DNA of 64,000 bases from contig JBBDYH010000107.1 in NCBI GenBank assembly GCA_040901795.1, positions 35,937-99,936 of the forward strand, written 5' to 3'. This DNA is from JBBDYH01 sp040901795. GTDB taxonomy: Bacteria > Planctomycetota > Planctomycetia > Pirellulales > JALHPA01. The notes below the pieces were generated by a model. That model made no database searches. It had not been told where the DNA came from and was given only the letters and a program-made list of their open reading frames with translations. The translations under genes were made by a program, and so were the position numbers. Within the stretch, counting starts at the first letter, position 1. Each line of letters opens with the position of its first letter. Shown here one piece after another: positions 26,783 through 35,800 of the stretch.

Positions 26783-26888
26783 TCTCGTTCCCACGCTCTG
26801 CGTGGGAACACTATTCCGCGACGCTCTGCGTCGCGTTCGGGACGCGGAGCGTCCCATGCTACGTTCCCACGCAGAGCGTGGGAACGAG
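26783..26888. repeat. Nested palindromic element R2, copy 2 (CCCACGCTCTGCGTGGG type)
   Basis: The outer arms are CTCGTTCCCACGCTCTGCGT and ACGCAGAGCGTGGGAACGAG. The inner arms are GACGCTCTGCGTCGCG and GACGCGGAGCGTCCC. The element spans the gap between coxA and ctaA and is complementary end to end. Confidence 0.85.
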
Positions 26889-26914
26889 CCGCCGTACCCG
26901 CGGCTGCTAAACAA

Positions 26915-28723
26915 CTAATGTCCCGGCGTCGGTGTCGAAACAACCACCGGCGGCGGTTGGTTCTGCGGATAATAGTCCTCGCTCACTTCGGGCGAGCCAT
27001 ATTCGTACGGTCCACGGTAAACGACTGGTTGGAAATCAAAATTGCCGTGGCCCGGCGGGCTAGGCGCTTGCCACTCCAGCGAGTTGGCGTGCCAGGGGTT
27101 TCGCCCCGCGATCCGGCCGGCGAACATGCTATAGAAGAAATTGACGATAAAGATCACCTGCGATGCCACCATCACAATGGCGCAGATCGACATGAATTCG
27201 TTGAGCGGCTGCAAATTGCGGAACGTCTCGTAGTGATACGGGTCGGCCAGCCGCCGCGGAAAGCCGCGCATCCCCAAAATGTGCATCGGGAAGAACACCA
27301 GGTTCAAAAACACAAAGGTAAATGCGAAGTGAATCTTCCCCCAGAACTCGTTCATCAGCCGCCCAAACATCTTGGGATACCAGAAGTAAATCGCCCCGAA
27401 CACGCCCATCGCCGTGCCGGAGAAAAGCACGTAGTGGAAGTGGGCCACGATGAAGTACGTATCGTGGATGAAGATGTCAACCGGCGTGGCAGCCATGAAG
27501 ATGCCCGACAGCCCGCCGATAATGAACATCGAAACAAACGAAACGGCAAACAGCATCGCCGTGGTGAATTGGATGTTTCCGCCCCACAGCGTGCCCAGCC
27601 AGTTGAAAACCTTGATCGCGCTCGGTAGCGCGATCAGCATCGTCGAGACCATGAACGTCAGGCCCAAGGCGGGGTTCATGCCCGACATGAACATGTGATG
27701 GCCCCAGACGATGAAGCCCAAACCCGCGATGCCGGCGATCGAGTAGACCATCGGCTTGTAGCCGAAGATCGGTTTGCGGGCGAAGGTCGAGATCATATCC
27801 GAGACCATGCCCATCGCCGGCAGGATCATGATGTACACCGCCGGGTGCGAGTAGAACCAGAACAGGTGCTGCCAAAGCAGCGGCTGACCGCCGCCCGCGG
27901 TATGAGAGACGTTGTTGATCAGGCTGCCTTCCGGCGTGAAGAAGCCCGTCCCCAGCTCACGGTCCATCACCTGCATGAACCCAGCAGCCGTGAGTACCGG
28001 CAGCGCGAAAGCCTGCAGGACCGCGGTAATGAACATCGCCCAGATGGTCAGCGGCAGCCGGAACATCGTCATGCCCGGGGCGCGCATCTGGATGATGGTC
28101 GTCATGTAATTGATCGAGCCCATCATCGACGAAACGCCCACGAAGATGAGCCCCAACAGCCACAGCGTCTGCGCCGTCTCGCTGCCCGGCGCTGCGGCGG
28201 GATTTGATGAGAGCGGTGGATAGCTCGTCCACCCCGCCGCGGCCCCGTTGCCGGCGACGAAGAAACTACTGCCGAAGAAGAAAAACGCCGGCCACATGAA
28301 CCAGTAGCTCAACATGTTGAGCGTTGGAAAGGCCATGTCGTCCGCGCCGATCATCAGCGGAATCAGGAAGTTGCCGAACGCCCCCGCCAGAATGGGAATG
28401 ATCACCAGAAAGATCATCACCGTGGCGTGCATGGTGAACAGCATCGTGTAGGCTTCGGGCGAGATTTGGCCGCCTTCATTGGCGAACAGGCGGCCAAAAA
28501 TCGGCATGTCGGACCAGGGCCAGGCCAACTGCCAGCGAACGCCCAGCGCCAACAATCCGCCGATGAAGAACCAGATCAACGTCGAAAAGAGGAATTGAAT
28601 CCCGATGATCTTATGGTCGCGCGAGAAGATGTACGTGCTGATGAACCCGGCATGGTGACCGTGTTCATGCGCGTGCTCCTCAGGGACATCGTGCTCGTGC
28701 GAATCAACGGTGATGCTGCTCAT
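26915..28723 (-). CDS. coxA: Cytochrome c oxidase subunit I, A2-type heme-copper oxidase
   Basis: A 602-residue protein with twelve or more helices. Ligands are visible: heme a His in LFTMHATVMIF, CuB His in FYSHPAVYIMILPAMG, the His pair in WGHHMFMSG, and the heme a3/a His residues in VAHFHYVLFSG. The helix VI motif is Tyr-Ser-His-Pro-x-Val-Tyr in place of the Glu of A1 enzymes, the mark of A2-type oxidases such as Thermus caa3. The N-terminus is His-rich and the C-terminus Pro-rich. It overlaps coxB by 4 bases and reduces O2 with proton pumping. Confidence 0.97.
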   Translation of the reverse strand: MSSITVDSHEHDVPEEHAHEHGHHAGFISTYIFSRDHKIIGIQFLFSTLIWFFIGGLLALGVRWQLAWPWSDMPIFGRLFANEGGQISPEAYTMLFTMHATVMIFLVIIPILAGAFGNFLIPLMIGADDMAFPTLNMLSYWFMWPAFFFFGSSFFVAGNGAAAGWTSYPPLSSNPAAAPGSETAQTLWLLGLIFVGVSSMMGSINYMTTIIQMRAPGMTMFRLPLTIWAMFITAVLQAFALPVLTAAGFMQVMDRELGTGFFTPEGSLINNVSHTAGGGQPLLWQHLFWFYSHPAVYIMILPAMGMVSDMISTFARKPIFGYKPMVYSIAGIAGLGFIVWGHHMFMSGMNPALGLTFMVSTMLIALPSAIKVFNWLGTLWGGNIQFTTAMLFAVSFVSMFIIGGLSGIFMAATPVDIFIHDTYFIVAHFHYVLFSGTAMGVFGAIYFWYPKMFGRLMNEFWGKIHFAFTFVFLNLVFFPMHILGMRGFPRRLADPYHYETFRNLQPLNEFMSICAIVMVASQVIFIVNFFYSMFAGRIAGRNPWHANSLEWQAPSPPGHGNFDFQPVVYRGPYEYGSPEVSEDYYPQNQPPPVVVSTPTPGH

Positions 28724-29502
28724 TCGGCTCCCTCCTCCGGCGCCGGCTCCGGAGATTTCTTTTGCGTTTGCTCGGCGTAACGTTCTTTCAGCCAGCGATC
28801 ATAATCGCGGCGGCTCTCGACGGTGATGCGGCCCTTCATCTTGTAGTGCCCCCAGCCGCACAGCTCGGCGCAGACAATGTCATACTTGCCGACCTCCTTG
28901 GCCCGGAACCAGACGGGAATTTTCATGCCCGGCACCGCGTCCTGCTTCACGCGCAGGTTAGGCAAAAAGAAGCTGTGCAGCACGTCCTGGCTCTTCAGAT
29001 CGATCAGAATGTCCTCGCCCACGGGAATGTGCAGATCGTTGACGTGAAAGATATCGTCGCGCGTGCCAAGCCGGCCGTCTTCGCCGGGATAGCGCAAGCG
29101 CCATTCAAATTGACGCGCCGTGACCTCGACCGTCGGCAACATGTCTGGAATGCGCATCTTTTCTTGCGCCCAGGCATTCATCTGATACAGCGCGATGAAC
29201 AACAGCGTGGCCGCAGGGATGATCGTCCAGACGACTTCCAGCGCGTGGCTGCCGTGAGTGTATTTGACCGGCTGGCGATTGTCGTTGGCGTTGTATTTCC
29301 AAAGAAACCAGAAGAGCACGAACTCGGTGGCGATGAACACCACTCCGGTGAGCCAGAGGATGAACATGAACAGGTGGTCGATCGCCCAGCCGGTTTCAGA
29401 GATGTCGCGCGGCAGCCAGTGGTCGTAATACGGCGCAACCACGAACGACAGCACGCCAAAGACGAGCATCAGCAAGAACAACGAGGCCCAAATCTTACCC
29501 AC
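28720..29502 (-). CDS. coxB: Cytochrome c oxidase subunit II with CuA site
   Basis: A 260-residue protein with two N-terminal helices (WASLFLLMLVFGVLSFVVA and HLFMFILWLTGVVFIATEFV) and a cupredoxin domain. The CuA ligands are complete: VLHSFFLPN supplies the His and CAELCGWGHYKM the Cys, Cys, His and Met. There is no fused cytochrome c domain, unlike caa3 enzymes, so a separate c-type protein must donate electrons. The diheme lipoprotein encoded upstream is the nearest candidate. Its stop overlaps the coxA start. Confidence 0.96.
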   Translation of the reverse strand: MGKIWASLFLLMLVFGVLSFVVAPYYDHWLPRDISETGWAIDHLFMFILWLTGVVFIATEFVLFWFLWKYNANDNRQPVKYTHGSHALEVVWTIIPAATLLFIALYQMNAWAQEKMRIPDMLPTVEVTARQFEWRLRYPGEDGRLGTRDDIFHVNDLHIPVGEDILIDLKSQDVLHSFFLPNLRVKQDAVPGMKIPVWFRAKEVGKYDIVCAELCGWGHYKMKGRITVESRRDYDRWLKERYAEQTQKKSPEPAPEEGAE

Positions 29503-29523
29503 GTCGTATTCCCTCCTGCCCCT

Positions 29524-29657
29524 CCTCGTTCCCAGGCTCTGCCTGGGAACGTAGTGTCCCCGAGGCTCTGCCTCGCGCGACCAAATCGACTGTCAGCAAC
29601 GATTCGGCAGGCGGAGCCTGCCCTACAGCCCGTTCCCAGGCGGGAGCCTGGGAACGA
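29524..29657. repeat. Nested palindromic element R2, copy 3
   Basis: The outer arms are CTCGTTCCCAGGCTCTGCCT and AGGCGGGAGCCTGGGAACGA. The inner parts are GAGGCTCTGCCTCGCGCGA and CAGGCGGAGCCTGCC. It lies between the diheme cytochrome gene and coxB. Confidence 0.82.
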
Positions 29658-29659
29658 GA

Positions 29660-30961
29660 TTAGTTCCTCTCGCGCGCCGCCATCACGCGATCGACGCCCA
29701 GTTCCCCCCCCGGCTCGTACGGCAGCGAGAGTACGTAATCGACCACCTGCCATTTCTCTTCCGCGGTCAGCGGCGCCCGCGGCATTCCCGATCCGTTGAT
29801 GCCCGCTTCCAACCGGTAATACAGGTCAATCGGACGCCGCCCGCCACGATAGACTCCCAGGCGCAGGTTCCGCGGATCGATGGTGCGCGGCTCCAGCGCA
29901 TGCGCCTCGAGGATGGCCAGCTTCCACCGCGATTTTTCCTCGGCCTCCTCCAATTCAGCCAGCGCCGTGGTTTGTTCTTCCTCGAGCGCCTCGATCTCTT
30001 CGTCGTTTTCGGCGGCGGCGATTCTCGCCTGGAAGTCTGCGGTAAGCTGCTCGCGGCGCTCCAACGTCGCCAGGCTGCTCGTCCGCAGGTCGTGCACCTG
30101 CTTGCTCCACTCGTCGTAGTTGGTGGTTTGGCCGTCCCCCAGCCCTGTCGTCCCGTGACAGAGAAAGCAGTTGCCTTTCTTATCGTCGAAGAACAGTCCA
30201 CGCCCTTTTTCAATCGACGCGATGCTGCCGAACTCCGCGGGTGGTTCTTGCTCTGGCTGAATGACCGACTGCGGCGCAGTGGTCCATTTTTCAACTTCCG
30301 GCAGCAGCACGGTCTCGACGAGCGTCGCTCGATCGGTCGGCAGAGTTTCGCCAATATTCAAATCCAGAATCTGCATCACCAGCGCAATCTCCACCCGGCC
30401 CCGCAGGCTCAGGTACTTCACGTACTCGACCAGTGCATCGATTTCGGGCTGCGCCAGCGCCACTTCAAACGGCGGCATCGCCGTGCCGGGAACCCCGTTG
30501 CGGATGATCCGCGCAAGATCATCGTCCGTCGGCATGGCGCCCGTCGGCGTGCTGGTGAACTTGAATTTCCCCTGCCGATAGTCGCGTGGATAGGGTTTGA
30601 GAAAAGAAGCAGTAGGTCCCATTCCGTCGCCGCTGATGCCGTGGCAGTGAACACAATGCTCGCGAAACAGGCCGGTGTTGCGGCCCGCTCGGTCGCTGCG
30701 TACGGGTCCGGCGGCCATCTGCAGTTTCTTGATGTCGAGGCCAGCTTCTGGGAGTACGAATGGCTCATCCGGGGTGCCGAACATCGCCTCCAGCACGTTG
30801 GCAATGGTCTGCTGGTTCTCGTCGGTCATCTCTTTTTCGGCCATCTCCACCATGTTCAAGTGGAAGCGCGCGGGAGGCGACTTCTGACAACCAGCCAAGA
30901 CGACGGCGCCGGCGATCACCACGCTGGCCAGTGCGAGTTTGTGAAAAATGGAACGAGACAT
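29660..30961 (-). CDS. Diheme cytochrome c lipoprotein of the oxidase cluster
   Basis: A 433-residue protein with a lipobox (VIAGAVVLAGCQ). The first CxxCH is HCVHCHGISGDGMGPT at about 104, followed by a Met-containing AMPPFEVAL. The second is NCFLCHGTTGLGDG at about 264. Between and after the hemes lie helical stretches, including an acidic segment IAAAENDEEIEALEEEQ. As a membrane-tethered c-type cytochrome directly upstream of coxB, it is a likely electron donor to CuA, in place of a soluble cytochrome c. That role is inferred from position. Confidence 0.88.
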   Translation of the reverse strand: MSRSIFHKLALASVVIAGAVVLAGCQKSPPARFHLNMVEMAEKEMTDENQQTIANVLEAMFGTPDEPFVLPEAGLDIKKLQMAAGPVRSDRAGRNTGLFREHCVHCHGISGDGMGPTASFLKPYPRDYRQGKFKFTSTPTGAMPTDDDLARIIRNGVPGTAMPPFEVALAQPEIDALVEYVKYLSLRGRVEIALVMQILDLNIGETLPTDRATLVETVLLPEVEKWTTAPQSVIQPEQEPPAEFGSIASIEKGRGLFFDDKKGNCFLCHGTTGLGDGQTTNYDEWSKQVHDLRTSSLATLERREQLTADFQARIAAAENDEEIEALEEEQTTALAELEEAEEKSRWKLAILEAHALEPRTIDPRNLRLGVYRGGRRPIDLYYRLEAGINGSGMPRAPLTAEEKWQVVDYVLSLPYEPGGELGVDRVMAARERN

Positions 30962-31063
30962 ATGAGATTACGCTCTGAATTCGATCAAATGTGTCGCTCG
31001 CCGCAGCCGTCCTGCCCGCCTGTGCGATCGCGGATTTGCAATCTACTGCCATTGGCCCATGCC

Positions 31064-31981
31064 TTAGCTCCCCGCCAAGGCCGCCGCCGGCACCTCCAGC
31101 TTGCCTAGATCCTTCGGCGTATCCGCGTCCAGCATCACACGAAACCGCCCCTTTGCATCCCACTTCAATTCGGGAACCGTGAGTGCCAGACCGGTGCTCG
31201 CCCGCGCGTGCCAGGCTTGGAACTCGATCAACTCGCCGGCGGGCAGATTTTCGATAGTAAATGTGCCGTCTTTATTCGTGACTGCGAAATAGCCGTCCTT
31301 CCGGAACCACATATAGGCCTTCATCCAGGGATGGATATTACAACCTACTTCCCTGGGGGCTTCCACCTGCGACTTCACCTCAAACGGCGCCGACTGGTTC
31401 AGTGGAATGATTTGGTTGAAGCCCGTTCCCTGAATGTTCGTATTATGGCCAACTGGGTCGCTGTTCTTCACCTGGATCGTCTGGCCGACTTGAGCGACAA
31501 GCACCGGCGAGAGAAACACGCACTCCTTCTGATCAAAAACGACCTCCGGTTCTTGGGGCTGCGTGGCGCTTTCATGCTTGTGCTTTGTCCGGCGGGCAAA
31601 GATCACAATGTCGGCGATCCCTTTCGTCGCGTCGTCGACGATGAGTGAATTGTCTCGGGGCGCCTGCCCGCCCGGCGCACAGGCATGTCGGTCGTCAGGC
31701 CGGCTGCTCACGTCGAGCAACTTGATCTCCACCGTTCCCGCGCCAAGCACGAACTGCCCCTTGAGCGAGGCGAAGCCCATCGGGCCCGCATCGGTCGTTG
31801 CCGCTGTCGCCTCACCGTTGTCCGCGGCCTTGGCGAGCAGCTTTTCGCGAATCGACCTGGCCGCTTCACGTTCCGCCGCCACATCGGCCGTCGCGCGTGT
31901 GCAGCCGGCGGCTGTCAATAGCGCGAGCGCGGCGGAAAGTACCGCCACAACAGCACCAAGAAAAGCGACCGTGGATCTCAT
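31064..31981 (-). CDS. Cupredoxin-like lipoprotein, copy A
   Basis: A 305-residue protein with a lipobox-type signal (ALALLTAAGCTR). The plastocyanin-like region holds VKNSDPVGHNTNI and, 40 residues on, EVGCNIHPWMKAYMWF. Together these supply His, Cys, His and Met in the order of a type 1 copper site. A carboxypeptidase-regulatory-like beta domain follows (NKDGTFTIENLPAGELIEFQ). It lies 8 bases downstream of a shorter paralog. Location between the octaheme and diheme cytochromes suggests an electron-transfer role, which is inference. Confidence 0.85.
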   Translation of the reverse strand: MRSTVAFLGAVVAVLSAALALLTAAGCTRATADVAAEREAARSIREKLLAKAADNGEATAATTDAGPMGFASLKGQFVLGAGTVEIKLLDVSSRPDDRHACAPGGQAPRDNSLIVDDATKGIADIVIFARRTKHKHESATQPQEPEVVFDQKECVFLSPVLVAQVGQTIQVKNSDPVGHNTNIQGTGFNQIIPLNQSAPFEVKSQVEAPREVGCNIHPWMKAYMWFRKDGYFAVTNKDGTFTIENLPAGELIEFQAWHARASTGLALTVPELKWDAKGRFRVMLDADTPKDLGKLEVPAAALAGS

Positions 31982-31989
31982 GAGCTCAT

Positions 31990-32766
31990 TTACTTGTTGA
32001 AGTTCTTCGCCGCCGCCTGGATCACGCCCAGGTCGTTCTCGCCCGCCTTGAGGGTTTGCTTGAAGCGCCCCTTAGCCCAGGTGGCTGCCTTGCCCTTGAG
32101 CTTCACGGTCGTGACAAATCCGGACTTTTCCTGCCAGGCCTGGAACTCCAATTCCTTACCGGCGGGCAGACCTTTGATTTCGAACGTGCCGTCTGCGGCC
32201 GAAATCGCAAAGAACGGATCGGGCCGCACCACCACCCAGCCTTTCATCCACGGATGGATGTTGCAAGTGACTTCGTGCGGGACGATCAAGGTCAACGTTT
32301 TTGGTTCGAAACCGACTTCATTGCCGATGGCGACGATCGGATTGAATTGTTGTGCTGCGATGTTGCTGTTGTGGCTCACCGGGTCGGAGTTTCCGATCTT
32401 CAGCGTCTGGCCCTTGACCAACCCCACAACGCGGGGCTCAAACTTGCAGTCCTTATTGTCCAGCAATACCGGCTCTTTATGAGCGGCGGTCAGCTCTGGC
32501 GAAACCTTGAGGCCCTTGGTGCGCACCCAGACGACGACATTAGCCAACTCTTTGTTCTTGCCGACGACCAGCGACTGGTCGAAAAGCTTCATCTGGCAGC
32601 AGGCCGGCTCTTTCGTGCAATCGACCTGTTGCGGCTTGGGCGGATCGCCGTCGAAAACGAACTTGCCCTTCAGCGTGGCGCCGTCTTGAGCGAAGATCGA
32701 GGCCGCCACTCCGAAGATTGACGTGCAGGCGACAACCAGCATCATTTGCAGCAGGGTTCGCTTCAT
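31990..32766 (-). CDS. Cupredoxin-like exported protein, copy B
   Basis: A 258-residue protein from ATG 32766, with a signal peptide (MMLVVACTSIFGVAASIFAQ). It is a paralog of the next gene: KIGNSDPVSHNSNI and EVTCNIHPWMKGWVVV give the same His, Cys, His, Met set, and the C-terminal DGTFEIKGLPAGKELEFQAW domain matches. Unlike copy A it lacks a lipobox and has a Cys-rich N-terminal part (CTKEPACCQMK). The two copies are 8 bases apart, which indicates tandem duplication. It may be a copper-containing carrier linked to the bc-type complex. Confidence 0.85.
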   Translation of the reverse strand: MKRTLLQMMLVVACTSIFGVAASIFAQDGATLKGKFVFDGDPPKPQQVDCTKEPACCQMKLFDQSLVVGKNKELANVVVWVRTKGLKVSPELTAAHKEPVLLDNKDCKFEPRVVGLVKGQTLKIGNSDPVSHNSNIAAQQFNPIVAIGNEVGFEPKTLTLIVPHEVTCNIHPWMKGWVVVRPDPFFAISAADGTFEIKGLPAGKELEFQAWQEKSGFVTTVKLKGKAATWAKGRFKQTLKAGENDLGVIQAAAKNFNK

Positions 32767-32868
32767 AGAATTCCTCTCCTGGCTCACCGCCGAAGGCGTC
32801 GTGCTCCGGCCGTTGAGAACGGTTGGATCGCCCGTCCCTTAAGCGATGTGTGAAGGCGGGATGCCTCG

Positions 32869-35800
32869 CTATTGTGTATTGTTTTGCCGCGGAGCGGAAG
32901 CGCTGTTGCCGCCTGCGGCCGGCGGCAGCGGAGGCGCCTTGATCAGCGGCTTAACGCTGAACTGCTGTTTGGTGAAGCGGTCGAAGTTCATCAACAGGTC
33001 GACCACCCCGCCAAGCTGCTGCTCGCTGGTGCCTTCGTACAGTTTCTGGTCCACCGGCATGGTGTGCGGAATGTTCACCGGCATCCCCGTGTACGGCAAA
33101 AACCGCTTCGGGTTGGCGATCCAACCATGCATGAAGTCCGGCCGTAGCCGCTCATGGACTCGCTCCAACTGCGGTGCCAGCGCCTTCGGATCGCCGCCGG
33201 CGCTGTAGTCGCCGACCAGATGGCACTTCACACAGTAGTTGTTGTCGGTGACGATGCTCAGTGCGTCGCTCAACCGGCCCGGGTGCTGGTCTTCCATCAC
33301 CTCCAGATAGCTCGAGCGCGTCCGCGCATCGAACGCATAGGGGTACGTCGCCCCGTCCACCGCGGCGAAGTAATTGGCCAGCGTCTCGGCTTCCTGCGAC
33401 GACATGTTGAACTTCGGCATCCGCAGCACCGCCGCCGGGCGGATCGCGTAAGGATCGAGCAGGAAACTGTGCAACCACCCGGTCTGCACTTTGCGGCCCT
33501 CGCCCGGCAGTGGCGGCGGCAGCCAACCCCAGGCCTCCTGCGCCTTGGCGTCGGTGTTGTAGGTCAGATTGTCGGCGACCACAGCGGGGAACAACAACCG
33601 CGCCAGGTCGCCGCCGCGCGCCGGACGAACTTTCTTCTCCGCAGTACCAGCCTGCTGGTCAGCGAGCATCGTCGGTTGAATCCGCAAGTTCGCCCCGCCC
33701 ACGGGCCAGAGCACTCCGTTGATCAGCACCGGCTCGTACAGCACAAACTCGTAGTTTCCGGGCGTCGGGTCGTCGGCCTCCAGCGGGATCCCCTCGTCAT
33801 CGAAGCGTTTGAGCGACCCGTCGGCATGGTTCCGCAGGGGCGCCCCCGCGATCGTCGCGTGCAGGCGGTTGCGGCGGTCGGTCAGCAGCGAGGCCTCGCG
33901 CTCTTGTGGCGTGAAGTGCGGGCGCAGGAACTCGTAGTCGTTGAACTCCGGGATCGGTTCGGTGAACTGGTCCTTGCGCTCGGCTGGATCGGCGTCCTGT
34001 GCAGCCCAGCCGGGACGGTATTCGATGTCCCAGCGATCCATTTCCAACACGTGACAGCCGCCGCAGTTGAACTTTTCGAGCAGCTTGCGTCCCGCGACGA
34101 TCGCTTGCTGCTCGGGCGGGGCCCGGTAGACGTACTGCGACACCGGCGGTTCGTTCACCAGACCGAGAACGAACGTCATGATCGCCTCGATCGCCTCGTC
34201 GTTCTCGTGCCGCTGTTGCGAGAAGTAGAACTTAGGCATCCGCAGCCGCTCGTTGTACTTCTTGTTCTCGGTCTTCTTGTAGTCGTAGCTTCTAGGCTCT
34301 TGCAGCTTCTGCCAGATAAAGCCCTCGCGCTCGTGGCTGGCGATCTTCTCGATGAAGAACTCATGCTCGGCTTCGATTTCGGTCGGCAGCGGCTCGGGCT
34401 CGATCAATCCAAACGGCGGCCGTTTGGCATATTCGGGGGCGTTGTCGATCGGTTCATTCGTAGCGGAATTCCCCAGACTTCCTTTCTCGTCCGCGTCGCC
34501 GTTCGCCGCCGGGGCATGCTCATGATCTCCGTGCGGATCTTTCGCATGGCCGCCGTGCCCGTTGTGCAAATACTGCATGATGTTCTCAAACGCCAACCGC
34601 GAGGGGTCCTTGCGGCCCCAGTCGGCCAGGCCGGTGCCAATCGGCTTGGCGTCCTCGAAGCCGGGAATATCATGGCAGCCGAAGCAGCCGTATTTGCTAA
34701 TGCTGCGGCGGCCGACGTACTGAGTAATCGTCTGGATCCGGTTCTCCGCCGACATGCCGACCAGCGCCGCCTCGTCCCCCTTGATCTCGGCGGCTTGCGA
34801 CGCTGGAATACCCGACTTCAAAAACTCAACCGCCCGCGAAGTGGGAAACTTATCTTCAAGATTCAAGAGCGCCAGCTTTTCCAGCGCCGCAAGCTGCTCG
34901 CTCGTTGGCTCGCGATTGACGTCTCGCGGTTGCCATTCCTCTTGCGAGGTCATCAGGTACTCGGTCACGTCGAGCGCCGGATCGATCGAATTCCCTTCCG
35001 CATCATCGTACGAATCAAGGAACGTGTCGGGCATCACCGTACGGCTGTGATAGCGGTTCGGCTGGCGGACCCAACTGTAGAGCCACTGCTTGCCGTTTTC
35101 ATTTGTCGCCAGCTTGGCGCCGATTCGCGACAGATCCGGGCCATGCGTCGCCTTCCCCTCAGGAAACTCCGCATGCGAGTGGCACGCCAGGCAGCCGCGC
35201 ATCTGAAACACCTTCTTGCCGCGCTCCGCCGAGCCTTCTACGCCGTCGCTCGGTTCCAAATACGCAAACGGCTGGCTCGCCGCCAACAGGTATTCGCTGA
35301 TCGCGCGCACTTCGACCGGCTCGAACTCCTGCGCCTCGGCCAGACCCTTGCCGTCGAGATGGTCGTGCAACCCAAAGAACCGCGGCATCTTTGTCGTCGG
35401 CCGGAAACGGTGAGGATCCTCGATCCAGTCGTAGAGGAACTCGAAACTGTTCTTCGCCGCGACGTGACGCAAGCTGGGACCCGCTCGCCGCAACTCGCCC
35501 GGCGCTTCGACATCGCGCAAGAGCGGCTCCATCTTGTGCGACTGCGCGGACAGTTTTGGCTCAGCAAGCTCCTCGGACTCTGCTAAGGTCTTGCTGCGCG
35601 GTTTTGCCAGGTCGGCGGCGCGCTGGATGTCTGCAGCGACCAATTCGTGCAGTCGTCGCCGCGCCGCGTCGTTCGCCGGCGAATCCACCACTTCTTGGGC
35701 CAGCGAAACTGCTTCGTCGCCAAGCTCCTTCAACCCAGGATCGACCAGCAACTGCGCCGCGGCGGCGAAGAAGTTCGGCTCGTTGCGCAGGTCGGGTCCG

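Noticed and set aside
33154..35586. Open frame of 810 codons on the + strand across the octaheme cytochrome gene
   Set aside because: It lies antisense to a gene with eight heme motifs, lacks a ribosome site and has Arg-rich, low-complexity content typical of antisense frames in GC-rich DNA.
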